Assembly: GCA_050031985.1 (NCBI GenBank)
Contig: JBNAIG010000011.1
Location: 14,739-78,738 of the forward strand
DNA: 64,000 nucleotides
Reading direction: 5' to 3'
From: SZUA-368 sp028533045
GTDB lineage: Bacteria > Spirochaetota > Spirochaetia > DSM-2461
The stretch's first letter is position 1. The number at the start of each line of letters is the position of its first letter. This document shows, piece after piece, positions 26,290 through 34,528 of the stretch. Made by a program: the position numbers and the translations under genes. The notes beneath the pieces are model-generated. The model was not told the DNA's origin and made no database searches. It saw only the letters and a list, made by a program, of their open reading frames with translations.

Positions 26290-27884
26290 ACCCTAAAGTA
26301 GTGGGAGCTTTCCCGGTTCATCTGGAGGATCAGTTCCCGGCTCTTGAGCGAAGTCGTTTCGCTGGGACTGTACCCTCTGCTGCCGGCCAGTTCTCCCTCT
26401 TTAAGGGATATCACTCGGGTTTTACGGCCCAGATTCAGGATGGCAGTCATCTTTTGCCGGTTCATGAGAAGGAGAACACCCTGTCCCAGGCCGTATTCGG
26501 AAACTTCCAGGGGAAGGAGAGGATCTTTGCGGTCGGTTGCCCATATTTTCCAGGATTCCAGAAGCCCTTCGTCCAGGTCATCGGTCTTGTCTCCCAAAAG
26601 GAAGGGTCCGTTTAGGAGGGACTGGCTGTGAAGGTGGATTTTTCGTCTCTTTTTCTCCCGGTTTTTACCCTTATCGGAGAGGATGAGTTTTCCCAGGGAG
26701 AGGGGGGGAGAGTTTTTGAGGCTCACCGCCAGGTTCATGAGGTCGGAAAAGCCCGTCTGTGGATCGTCCAGTCCGGAAAAGATCACATCAAAACGGTCCA
26801 ACTCCTCACAAATCGGAAGGGGCGTGGTGGAGAACTTGACTCCCCGTGATTTAAAGGGTTCCATCAAGTCCGTTAACAGTTTTAGCCGTTTTTGGGGCTC
26901 CATAGCTGTTTCCCATTCGGCCTCGCTGAACAACAGGTCCAGGTGGTCCAGGTGGATGAATTTTATCCCCCGGGAGACATAGTAATTCAGGCTTTTATCA
27001 ATGTGCTCCTGCACCGCTTTCTTTGTAATATCAAGGGGCTGCAGGATGGGGTTTCCCGGTTGGGACAGGATTTTAAAGGTTTTTCCTTTTCCCAGGAGAA
27101 GTTCTTTTCCGTTCTTATAGAATTCGGACTTCTTCGAGCAGGTGAGGGGGGATAAGCGGACTCCCGCCAGGGCTCCCAAAGGTCTTACCAGGCCGGGAAG
27201 GGAATTGATTCCCTCCGTAAAGGCCGGGAGAGGCTGGTCCCAATCGCCCCATTCGGAGGCGGTGCCATAGTCCAGAAGGAAAAAGTCAAAACGGTTTTTG
27301 CCGGCGGAAAGAACATTCACATCCCGGCGAATCTCTTCCAGGTCCGGCCGCCCCGTAAAGGAGAAAAGCCGCCCCCTGTTCAGATTGGTACCGGCGGGAT
27401 TCCTCAGTCCAAAACGCACCGGCTCAACCCGTTTGTCCCGCAGGGTCATCTGGATCTCGGGCAGGTCCAATTCCTCTTTTGCTTTAAGAGGGAAAGGGGC
27501 ATCCCAAAGTATCTCCAGAGCGCCGCCCTTTTCATCGAGGGTAAACTTGACAGTACCCTTCTCCCGGGGGGAAAGGTTAATCTGCATAACCGAATTATTC
27601 TCACTCAGAAGAAGAAGGCTGCTATGGGCCGATCTATCCTCTTTTCTAAAAAGAGGAGCCCAGGTTTCGCCCAGGGGTATGGTAAGAATCAGGCTGTGAA
27701 GAGTGTCATCTTCATCCGCTGTAATATGGGGCTGCAGGGAGTTCCCGCTGCGAACCAGCCGGACCGCAAACTGGTCCAGATCTATTTTTTCTCTCTGAGG
27801 GCCTTTCTTAAGGGAAAGGGTCTGTTTCTTCTCCTGTGTCTGCAGCTGCAGTTTAACAGGATAGTTTAGTTGTGAACTGCTCAT
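26286..27884 (-). CDS. Glycosidase-like protein, weak resemblance to GH36
   Basis: 532 residues, no signal peptide. The N-terminal ~190 residues are beta-rich; the centre has FDFFLLDYGTASEWGDW and GIKFIHLDHLDLLF, which resemble the strands of GH36 alpha-galactosidases, where the second carries the nucleophile Asp. A beta-sandwich tail follows. The resemblance is weak and the surrounding catalytic residues are changed, so it may be inactive or act on another substrate. Translationally coupled (ATGA) to the RNase HII-like gene, an odd pairing. A TATGAT box lies eight bases before the ATG. Confidence 0.45.
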   Translation of the reverse strand: MSSSQLNYPVKLQLQTQEKKQTLSLKKGPQREKIDLDQFAVRLVRSGNSLQPHITADEDDTLHSLILTIPLGETWAPLFRKEDRSAHSSLLLLSENNSVMQINLSPREKGTVKFTLDEKGGALEILWDAPFPLKAKEELDLPEIQMTLRDKRVEPVRFGLRNPAGTNLNRGRLFSFTGRPDLEEIRRDVNVLSAGKNRFDFFLLDYGTASEWGDWDQPLPAFTEGINSLPGLVRPLGALAGVRLSPLTCSKKSEFYKNGKELLLGKGKTFKILSQPGNPILQPLDITKKAVQEHIDKSLNYYVSRGIKFIHLDHLDLLFSEAEWETAMEPQKRLKLLTDLMEPFKSRGVKFSTTPLPICEELDRFDVIFSGLDDPQTGFSDLMNLAVSLKNSPPLSLGKLILSDKGKNREKKRRKIHLHSQSLLNGPFLLGDKTDDLDEGLLESWKIWATDRKDPLLPLEVSEYGLGQGVLLLMNRQKMTAILNLGRKTRVISLKEGELAGSRGYSPSETTSLKSRELILQMNRESSHYFRV

Positions 27885-27892
27885 TATTTTCT

Positions 27893-27921
27893 ATCATAGT
27901 CCAATTTGGGGGAAATGAAAA
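27893..27921 (-). promoter_or_regulatory. Promoter of the GH36-like / RNase HII-like pair, leaderless type
   Basis: Minus strand: TTTTCA (27921-27916), 17 bases, TATGAT (27898-27893), then eight bases to the ATG at 27884, with no Shine-Dalgarno. Confidence 0.5.
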
Positions 27922-27952
27922 TATTAAAGCGAATTCGGGGTTGATTTTTTTT

Positions 27953-27984
27953 CCCCATAGCGGGGATAATTCCCCCCATAGCGG
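27953..27984. repeat. Two CCCCATAGCGG direct repeats 21 bp apart
   Basis: Copies at 27953-27963 and 27974-27984, i.e. two helical turns apart, with GGGGA/TCCCC arms between them (27962-27975). They lie just before the membrane-protein/AEC operon and could bind a regulator on one face of the DNA. Confidence 0.45.
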
Positions 27985-28002
27985 AATGAGGGAGGGGAGA
28001 CT

Positions 28003-28764
28003 ATGGTTTCACCAAGTATTTTTATTGCCATGGGGGTCACCTTTTTTTTAATGTTGCTGCCCCTGCCGACGATTTTTGTCCTGCTCTGGAGGAAAAAAGC
28101 CTTTCCCCTGAACAGTTTTTTCACGGGGACCGCCGTTTTTATCGTTTTTTATCTGGTCATTCGTTACTACATACGGGCCGCCCTGCCCGCCGCCTCCCCG
28201 GTGGGACTGCTTCTCGCCGCCCTGGCCGTGGAGGGGGGACGGTTAACGGGCTTTCTTATTCTTCCCCGTAAGGAGGAAACGGGATCTCTCAAAACGGGAA
28301 TCTCCCTGGCTCTGGGTTACATGGCCGCTGCCTTTCTTCTCATAAACGCCTTTGAAATGTTCATGAACTTTATTTACGCCGGAGCCCTTCAGGGATGGGG
28401 CATGCTGGCGGACTACCTGAATCGCTTCCCTGCGGAAAGTGTGGACCGGGTGCAGATGCTCATCCTCCAGACCCCGGCCTACACCTATTTTTTAGAGCTG
28501 ATTTCCCTCTATCTGGCCGTACCGGTTCAGCTTTTTCTGACCCTTTTGGTTTTTCAGTTCTATCGGAACGGTTCCGGGAAGGGCTGGGCCTTTCTGGGGG
28601 GAGCGGTTTTGCTGGATTTCTTTTACTTTGGAGCCGGGTCGGCGGCGGCCTCCATCGGATGGCTGGGACATATTCTCTTTCTCCTTATTGTAGGGGGAGC
28701 CTCCCTGTGGGGAATTCTTCACTTCTGGAAGGAGGAACTTGATGATACTTTCGGCGCTGCTTAG
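28003..28764 (+). CDS. Polytopic membrane protein, possibly YhfC-like
   Basis: 253 residues with about seven hydrophobic segments. The segment AVEGGRLTGFLIL and the later NAFEMFMNFIYAG recall YhfC-family integral membrane proteins (a CAAX-protease-like fold), but no diagnostic metal motif is clear. GGGAGGGGAG precedes the ATG at a good distance. It overlaps the AEC gene by 23 bp, so the two are expressed together. Function unknown. Confidence 0.6.
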   Translation: MVSPSIFIAMGVTFFLMLLPLPTIFVLLWRKKAFPLNSFFTGTAVFIVFYLVIRYYIRAALPAASPVGLLLAALAVEGGRLTGFLILPRKEETGSLKTGISLALGYMAAAFLLINAFEMFMNFIYAGALQGWGMLADYLNRFPAESVDRVQMLILQTPAYTYFLELISLYLAVPVQLFLTLLVFQFYRNGSGKGWAFLGGAVLLDFFYFGAGSAAASIGWLGHILFLLIVGGASLWGILHFWKEELDDTFGAA

Positions 28765-29656
28765 AATCTCACTGCCCATCATATTGGGTTACGGGCTAAA
28801 AAAAGGGGGCTATTTCCCCGAGAAGAACGCTTTGTCGGTCCGCCTCTTTTGTGTCCGCATTCCCATTCCCGCCCTTATTTTCCTGAATCTCTATCAGTCG
28901 GACATGTCCACGGTGCAGCAGTTTCTGCCCGTCTCCCTCTCCACACTCATGTTTACCGGTATAGCCTGGCTTATCGCCGTGGGAGGAACGGCCCTTTTGA
29001 GGATAAAGAGGCACCGGGCGGAAATCATCATTGTTACTATCTTTGGAAATATCGGCTACATCGGCTGGGCCGTTCTTGACGCCATTCTGGGGGACGGCGG
29101 GCTCAAAAGGGGCATTTTTATTAGCGCCTTTTGGTGGCCTAATCTCTACCTTTACAGCATATTAACCCTACTGGCCTGCGGGGGAAAGGGCTCCTTCAAA
29201 GGGCAGGGGAAAAATATAGCCATGAACCTGATTCCCTCCCTGGGGGCGGTGGTCCTGGGACTTGTTCTGAACCTGACCGGCCTCGCTCTCCCGGAGGACC
29301 TCATTTACTTCGTTCGCTCCTTTGGGCAGATGACCGTACCCCTCATTCTTTTTACAGTGGGAATGTCCATCTCCCTGCGGGACAGCTTTGGCGACATCAA
29401 GCGCCTCCTCCCGCTCACCTTTATCCGTACCGCCGTCTCCCTGGCGGCCATCTCCCTTACCGTACTTATCCTTCCCATGCTGGATGATATGAGCCGCAAG
29501 AGCCTGCTTATCGAGTCGGTCATGCCCGTGGCGGCGGGGACCCTGGTGATGGGGCAGGTTTTTGATCTGGACAACCGGTTTATTGCATCGGCCATCGCTT
29601 TGAGTACGCTGGTTTCCTTTGTGACCATTCCTATTGTGGTGGGGATTTTTGCTTGA
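28742..29656 (+). CDS. AEC-family transporter, second copy
   Basis: 304 residues from the ATG at 28742 (GGAGG lies before it; an adjacent TTG at 28739 is in frame but less likely). About ten membrane segments: first helix LRISLPIILGYGLKKGGYF, centre VLGLVLNLTGLALP and C-terminal VMPVAAGTLVMGQVFDLD are typical AEC features. It is only distantly similar to the AEC gene at 20882. Substrate unknown; the upstream YhfC-like gene overlaps it. Confidence 0.83.
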   Translation: MILSALLRISLPIILGYGLKKGGYFPEKNALSVRLFCVRIPIPALIFLNLYQSDMSTVQQFLPVSLSTLMFTGIAWLIAVGGTALLRIKRHRAEIIIVTIFGNIGYIGWAVLDAILGDGGLKRGIFISAFWWPNLYLYSILTLLACGGKGSFKGQGKNIAMNLIPSLGAVVLGLVLNLTGLALPEDLIYFVRSFGQMTVPLILFTVGMSISLRDSFGDIKRLLPLTFIRTAVSLAAISLTVLILPMLDDMSRKSLLIESVMPVAAGTLVMGQVFDLDNRFIASAIALSTLVSFVTIPIVVGIFA

Positions 29657-29686
29657 GGGCGAAAGCCTAAAGCGGGGGATTTTGAT

Positions 29687-30445
29687 ATGGGGTGTATAGT
29701 TGCTATTGGGGGCGGGGAAATTGGCCATGGCGGCAGTGAACCGGAAACGACGGAAATTGACAGACGGATTATAGGGTGTACCGGGAAGGAGAGACCGCAG
29801 ATTCTATTTATTCCCACTGCTTCCGGTGATTCGGAAAGGTATGTCGATGTTTTTACTGAGCATTACGGGGGACGATTGGGCTGTTCTGTTGACGTTCTGC
29901 GTCTTGTTGAGACTCCCGATTCTTCAGACGAAATCACAGCAAAAATTGACTGGGCCGATGCTGTCTATGTGGGCGGGGGGAACCCGGTTTCCATGATTAA
30001 GGCTTGGAAGGCACGGGGTGTGGATATTCTGCTTAAAGAGGCCTATGAAAGGGGACTCGTGTTAAGCGGTCTGAGTGCCGGAGCGATTTGTTGGTTCCGT
30101 AAGGCCCTGTCCGATACGCTCAAATTTGATAATCCCGGAGCTCCCCTTACTCTTATTTCATCTCTGGACTTCCATCCTCTTACGGTCTGCCCCCATTTTG
30201 ACGGGGAGGCGGATCGAAGACCGGGCTTCAAAGAGGCTCTTAAGGGAACCGGGTTAATCGGTTTGGGGATTGATAATTGTGCCGCACTGGAAGTTCGTGA
30301 AGGAGTCCTGTTTGCCCTTAGCTCCCGGGAGGGGGCCCATGTGTGGAAGTGTTACTGGAATGGGGATGAATATAGGGAAGAGCCATTAGAGGAGGGAATA
30401 GGCTATGAAATACATAATCTGGGATTGGAACGGGACTCTATTTAA
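29687..30445 (+). CDS. Peptidase E-like serine peptidase (family S51)
   Basis: 252 residues with the S51 fold: GGGEIGHGG at the start, RPQILFIPTASGDSE, VGGGNPVSMIKAW, the nucleophile elbow LSGLSAGAICW with its Ser, and the C-terminal FHPLTVCPHFDGE. Peptidase E cleaves Asp-X dipeptides in the cytoplasm; the members without a signal, like this, are intracellular. Its 3' end overlaps the HAD gene by 41 bp. The likely partners are the AEC transporter upstream and the phosphatase downstream, but no pathway follows. Confidence 0.85.
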   Translation: MGCIVAIGGGEIGHGGSEPETTEIDRRIIGCTGKERPQILFIPTASGDSERYVDVFTEHYGGRLGCSVDVLRLVETPDSSDEITAKIDWADAVYVGGGNPVSMIKAWKARGVDILLKEAYERGLVLSGLSAGAICWFRKALSDTLKFDNPGAPLTLISSLDFHPLTVCPHFDGEADRRPGFKEALKGTGLIGLGIDNCAALEVREGVLFALSSREGAHVWKCYWNGDEYREEPLEEGIGYEIHNLGLERDSI

Positions 30446-31025
30446 CGATGTGGCCGTATGCATTGCCGCCATGAATGAGCTTCTGGAAAAGTACGAATTG
30501 CCCTTGCTCCAAAGCGAAGAGGAGTACCGAAGCAAATTCACCTTTCCCGTGATCGATTATTACCGGGCCGTTGGGTTTGATTTTGAAAAGACCCCCTTTG
30601 ACCTTTTGGCGGGGGAGTTTATCGAGACCTACCACCGTTTGAGCCGGGAGTGTCCTTTGTCCGACGGGGTGGAGGAGTTGTTATCCGAATTGAAGAGGAA
30701 AGGCTACAGGCAAATCATTCTTTCCGCTTCCAAACGGGAAAATCTGCTTAAACAACTGGAAGCCTTTGATATTGATTCTCACTTTGAGGAGATTTTAGGG
30801 CTCACCCATATTTATGCCGAATCGAAGGTTGACCTCGCCCGTGACTGGATAGGGCGCAGCGGGGCAAAGAGTCTGACTGTGATTGGCGATACTCTCCACG
30901 ACTATGAGGTGGCCCGGGAAATTGGGGCGGACTGTCTTCTTTACTCTCGGGGGCATCAGGAGCTGAATGGGGCGGGGGAGTATCGGGTGATTGATAGGTT
31001 TGAGTCGGTTATAAACCTTCTTTGA
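30405..31025 (+). CDS. HAD-superfamily hydrolase, phosphoglycolate phosphatase-like
   Basis: 206 residues: motif I IIWDWNGTLFND, motif II ILSASK, motif III Lys near YAESKVDLA, motif IV TVIGDTLHDYEVA. The usual second Asp of motif I is Asn (DWN), a variant I recall from other annotated phosphatases with WDWNGTL; activity could be reduced or altered. The cap domain (about 15-80) is small and helical. Its start lies inside the peptidase gene, after GGAGGGAATAGGCT. Confidence 0.82.
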   Translation: MKYIIWDWNGTLFNDVAVCIAAMNELLEKYELPLLQSEEEYRSKFTFPVIDYYRAVGFDFEKTPFDLLAGEFIETYHRLSRECPLSDGVEELLSELKRKGYRQIILSASKRENLLKQLEAFDIDSHFEEILGLTHIYAESKVDLARDWIGRSGAKSLTVIGDTLHDYEVAREIGADCLLYSRGHQELNGAGEYRVIDRFESVINLL

Positions 31026-31079
31026 GTTTTCCCTTTTTCCACCAAAACGAAAAAAATAAAAACTTTTTTCAAAAGGGGC

Positions 31080-31108
31080 TTGTCAAAAAAATCAGTCTTT
31101 GGTATAAA
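31080..31108 (+). promoter_or_regulatory. Sigma-70-type promoter of tRNA-Gly
   Basis: -35 TTGTCA (31080-31085), 17 bases, -10 TATAAA (31103-31108), about 40 bp before the tRNA. An A/T-tract just upstream (31049-31073) could act as an UP element. Confidence 0.75.
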
Positions 31109-31147
31109 TATGCTCACGCAGCAACGATAGCTGCGAAACACTGAAGT

Positions 31148-31220
31148 GCGAAAGTAGCTCAGCTGGTAGAGCCCCACCTTGCCAAGGTGGTTGTCGCGAG
31201 TTCGAATCTCGTCTTTCGCT
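31148..31220 (+). tRNA. tRNA-Gly(GCC)
   Basis: A 73-nt cloverleaf: acceptor GCGAAAG / CTTTCGC with discriminator T, D-loop AGCTGGTAGA, anticodon stem CCACC / GGTGG with loop TTGCCAA (anticodon GCC), T-loop TTCGAAT. CCA is not encoded. A promoter and a terminator flank it. Confidence 0.95.
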
Positions 31221-31229
31221 CAATATTAA

Positions 31230-31255
31230 CCCATCCGTTCGGATGGGTTTTTTTT
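31230..31255 (+). terminator. Terminator of tRNA-Gly
   Basis: CCCATCC, loop GTTC, GGATGGG, then eight T. The loop and stem resemble the terminator of tRNA-Ala at 60513. Confidence 0.9.
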
Positions 31256-31331
31256 ATGCCCAGTACCTATTTGGATGAGGAAAAGTAGCATAAATAGGCA
31301 GTCTCTTTGTTCAATGGAAAAGGAGGATGTT

Positions 31332-31895
31332 TTGAAGCAATACTTTTTAAGTAAACTATGTATATTTTCTTTTCTTATTGGTCTTTCCCCCCTTATGGCA
31401 GAGGAAAACCGTTTTACCTGGAATGTCGGTACCTATGAGATCGTTTTGAACCAGTGGAGCGGTGAGGGTGAAGACTCTGATTGGGATATGTCAATTCCGG
31501 AATTGAATCTGACTATAGGCGACTTTCAATATCATGCTCCCCGTTCCCCCTGGACCTTTCAGATATCCCTTTACGAACTGAGAAATAATTACGAGGAGGA
31601 ACGGGAAAGTTATCAGGCTATTCTGTCTCCCATGGAGGTTAATTATAATCTATTGGGGCACTCCAGCTTACTCCTGGGACCATATATCAGGGGAGGTATG
31701 GGGTGGACCTTTGATGATCAGGAATTTTACCCCTACTATGAAGGAGGTATGAAAATAGGTCTGCTAGCCCGTCGATCTTTCATACACTACTCCTGGCGTA
31801 ATTCTCTCTATATGGGTTATGACAGTGAAGGGGATTTCAATATAGGGCTTCAGCTAGATTACGGCCCCCTTCTTCCTCTTCCTTTGTTTAGTTGA
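31332..31895 (+). CDS. Small predicted outer-membrane protein
   Basis: 187 residues from a TTG start at 31332, which sits five bases after a perfect AAGGAGG and places a signal peptide (KQYFLSKLCIFSFLIGL, cleavage after LMA) at the N-terminus; in-frame ATGs further up would bury it. The mature part alternates aromatic strands and acidic turns, as in small barrels, and ends with LLPLPLFS. Its composition is slightly AT-rich. It sits alone between tRNA-Gly and lon. Function unknown. Confidence 0.62.
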   Translation: MKQYFLSKLCIFSFLIGLSPLMAEENRFTWNVGTYEIVLNQWSGEGEDSDWDMSIPELNLTIGDFQYHAPRSPWTFQISLYELRNNYEEERESYQAILSPMEVNYNLLGHSSLLLGPYIRGGMGWTFDDQEFYPYYEGGMKIGLLARRSFIHYSWRNSLYMGYDSEGDFNIGLQLDYGPLLPLPLFS

Positions 31896-31925
31896 CTTTA
31901 GCCGTACATCTAAAGGCAAAAGAAA

Positions 31926-31966
31926 AAAGCGGCCCACAGGATTAAAATAACCCCGCAAACCGCTTT
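31926..31966. terminator. Bidirectional hairpin between the barrel gene and lon
   Basis: AAAGCGG and CCGCTTT, 27 bases apart, with A-rich and T-rich flanks, so it can serve both convergent genes. Confidence 0.5.
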
Positions 31967-31994
31967 GCTTTTTACTGTTCTACTTAAACTTTCC

Positions 31995-32018
31995 GCTGTC
32001 CGCTTTCAGCTGTCCGCT
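31995..32018. repeat. Short tandem repeat at the lon 3' end
   Basis: GCTGTCCGCT occurs at 31995-32004 and 32009-32018, a 14-bp period, with the second copy overlapping the lon stop codon. Meaning unclear; may be slippage. Confidence 0.4.
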
Positions 32019-34410
32019 ATCGCCCTTTGGCAATCACTTCTCCGCTCTCAGCTTTCGGCGGAATCAACAGGCTATTCGACATAATCCCCTTCTTCAGCTT
32101 AATCCCCAAAGCTTCCTTAAGAACATCTTCCACCCGGTCCACCGGGATAAACTTGATCTCTTCGCGGATCTCTTCGGGTATATCTTCCAGGTCACCTTCG
32201 TTGGCTTTGGGAATCAGGACTTTCTCTATGCCCGCCCGGTGAGCGGCAATAACCTTCTCCTTCAATCCGCCGATGGGAAGAACTGAACCGCGCAGGGTGA
32301 TCTCTCCGGTCATGGCGAGTTTCGTGTCCACCGCCTTGCCTGTTACCAGGGAGGCGATGGCCGTAAAGAGGGTGACTCCCGCAGAGGGCCCGTCCTTGGG
32401 GGTGGAGCCGGCGGGAACGTGAATATGGATATCGTTCTTGATAAAGTCAAAGTGGGTGATTCTATCGGCCAGACGGGAGCGTACCAGGCTCAAGGAGATC
32501 CGGGCGGACTCCTTCATCACGTCGCCCAGCTGTCCGGTCAGGGTTAGTCCTCCCGATCCGGGCATAAAGGTCCCTTCTATAAAGAGAATATCCCCGCCCA
32601 CCGGAGTCCAGGCCAGGCCCGTTACCACACCGGCGGGAGCGCTTTTGTTGGCGTCGTCCTGGCGAATCAGTTCACGGCCCAGTACTTCGTTGAGGTTCTG
32701 TTTTTTTACGGTAAAGGGGAGTTCTACCGTACCGGAGACAATCTTCTCCGAGGCGTAACGGCTGGCGGCGGCAATCTGTTTACCCAAACCGCGCACCCCC
32801 GCTTCCCGGGTGTACTTTTCGATAATCTGTTTAAGGGCTCCGTCGGTAAACTTCATCTTCGACTTGTCCAGTCCGTGTTCTTCCAGGGTTTTATCCACCA
32901 GGTGGTTCCGGGCTATCTGGAACTTTTCCGGGTTGGTGTATCCGTTTATCTGAATGACTTCGGTCCGGTCCAGAAGGGGAGCCGGGATGGAGTTGAGACT
33001 GTTGGCTGTGGCGATGAAAAATACATCGGACAGGTCAAAGGGCACTTCCAGGTAGTGGTCGGAGAAGGCGCTGTTCTGTTCGGGATCGAGAATTTCCAAC
33101 AGGGCGGAGAAAGGATCGCCCCCGTGGGAGGAGGAGACCTTGTCCACTTCGTCCAGTACGAAGACCGGGTTTCGCTGGCCCGCCTTCTTCATGGCCCGGA
33201 TAATGCGGCCGGGGAGGGCTCCCACGTAGGTTCTTCTGTGGCCGCGCAGTTCCGCTTCGTCCCGCACGCCGCCCAGGCTCAGCCGTTCGTAGGGCCGTCC
33301 CAGTGCTTTGGCAATGGACTTACCCAGGCTGGTTTTACCCGTTCCCGGAGGTCCTACCAAAAGGAGAATGGAGCCCTGCTTCTCTTTTTTAAGTTTCATA
33401 ACGGCCAAATGCTGAATGATTCGGTCTTTTACCTTTTCCAGGCCGTAGTGTTCCTCTTCCAGGAGAGCCCGGGCCTGATTCAGGTCTATTTCCGGGGCTT
33501 CCCCCTTTTTCCAGGGGAGGGAAAGGAGCAGCTCCAGATAGTCCCGGGACTTGTTGTACTCGGGGCTGTTCGATTCCATGTTCTGCTGCTTGGTTAACTC
33601 TTCCCGTGCGGCTTTTTCCGCCTCTTCCGGCATGGCCGCTTTCTCTATGCGCGTCAGGTAGTCGTCCTTTCCGTCGGCCTTGCCTTCGTTGAGTTCGGCC
33701 TGTATCGCCTTCATCTGTTCTCGGAGCATATTTTTTCGGTACTGGCTGTTGTTCTTCTCCTGGAACTTTTGGGCTATTTCCATCTGAATGGAGAAGGCCT
33801 CCTTTTGAAGAATCAGCATGTCTATGAAGTTCATCGCCCGGGAGCGTTGGGAGGTCTCTTCCAAAAGGACCTGCTTGCGGTAAATATCGACTTGAAGGTA
33901 GGGGAGGACGTTGGCAATAATATTGTTCAGGCTGTCCATGCGCAGAAGGGGCTTAATAAAGTCGTCCGCTCCGCTCAGGTGTTCCCCGGTCTCTCTGATA
34001 ATTTGGTGAATGTATTTGAGAAGTTCGTCTTCCCCTTCTCGGGAGAGATCGAATTCATCCAGCCGCTGTTCGAACCGGGCAAAGAACTGCTTGTTCCGGA
34101 GTTCCATATTATGGACCGTAACGGCGGTGAGGCTTTCTATGTGAAGAAGGAAGCCGCCCTTGTCGTTGGGAACGGCCTGTTCAATTTTGATGAGGGTTCC
34201 CACATCGTAAAAACTGTGGATGCCTAAACGGCCTTTCTCGTCCTTTTCTCTTACGGTAAGGGCGATGATGGGGGTCTCTGATATATTTTCTCTCTCTTCC
34301 AGGGCCTTTCGCACGGCTTTGCCCACGGTTATTTTTGTTCGAACACCGGGGAAAAGGACCGAATCAAAAAGGGGAAGGATTAATTCCTGTTTTTTTGCTT
34401 CAATATCCAT
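32017..34410 (-). CDS. lon: ATP-dependent Lon protease
   Basis: 797 residues, normal for bacterial Lon. The N-terminal substrate domain runs to about residue 300, then an AAA module with GPPGTGKTSLGKS at about 355 and GGVRDEAELRGHRRTYVGA, then the peptidase with DGPSAGVTL (Ser near 675) and GLKEKVIAAHRAG (Lys near 717), close to E. coli S679/K722. It degrades misfolded and regulatory proteins in the cytoplasm. GAGGAG lies eight bases before the ATG. The C-terminus adds a short tail after the last helix. Convergent with the barrel gene. Confidence 0.96.
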   Translation of the reverse strand: MDIEAKKQELILPLFDSVLFPGVRTKITVGKAVRKALEERENISETPIIALTVREKDEKGRLGIHSFYDVGTLIKIEQAVPNDKGGFLLHIESLTAVTVHNMELRNKQFFARFEQRLDEFDLSREGEDELLKYIHQIIRETGEHLSGADDFIKPLLRMDSLNNIIANVLPYLQVDIYRKQVLLEETSQRSRAMNFIDMLILQKEAFSIQMEIAQKFQEKNNSQYRKNMLREQMKAIQAELNEGKADGKDDYLTRIEKAAMPEEAEKAAREELTKQQNMESNSPEYNKSRDYLELLLSLPWKKGEAPEIDLNQARALLEEEHYGLEKVKDRIIQHLAVMKLKKEKQGSILLLVGPPGTGKTSLGKSIAKALGRPYERLSLGGVRDEAELRGHRRTYVGALPGRIIRAMKKAGQRNPVFVLDEVDKVSSSHGGDPFSALLEILDPEQNSAFSDHYLEVPFDLSDVFFIATANSLNSIPAPLLDRTEVIQINGYTNPEKFQIARNHLVDKTLEEHGLDKSKMKFTDGALKQIIEKYTREAGVRGLGKQIAAASRYASEKIVSGTVELPFTVKKQNLNEVLGRELIRQDDANKSAPAGVVTGLAWTPVGGDILFIEGTFMPGSGGLTLTGQLGDVMKESARISLSLVRSRLADRITHFDFIKNDIHIHVPAGSTPKDGPSAGVTLFTAIASLVTGKAVDTKLAMTGEITLRGSVLPIGGLKEKVIAAHRAGIEKVLIPKANEGDLEDIPEEIREEIKFIPVDRVEDVLKEALGIKLKKGIMSNSLLIPPKAESGEVIAKGR

Positions 34411-34528
34411 ATTCTTAACTCCTCAAAGGGTTTAATGAAGGTACTAATTTCCCGGGCAATGGTCAAATTAAATTTGACAGGCCATGGCGGGCTCTACTAT
34501 TATTATATTAATAAAGCCTGGAGAAGAA

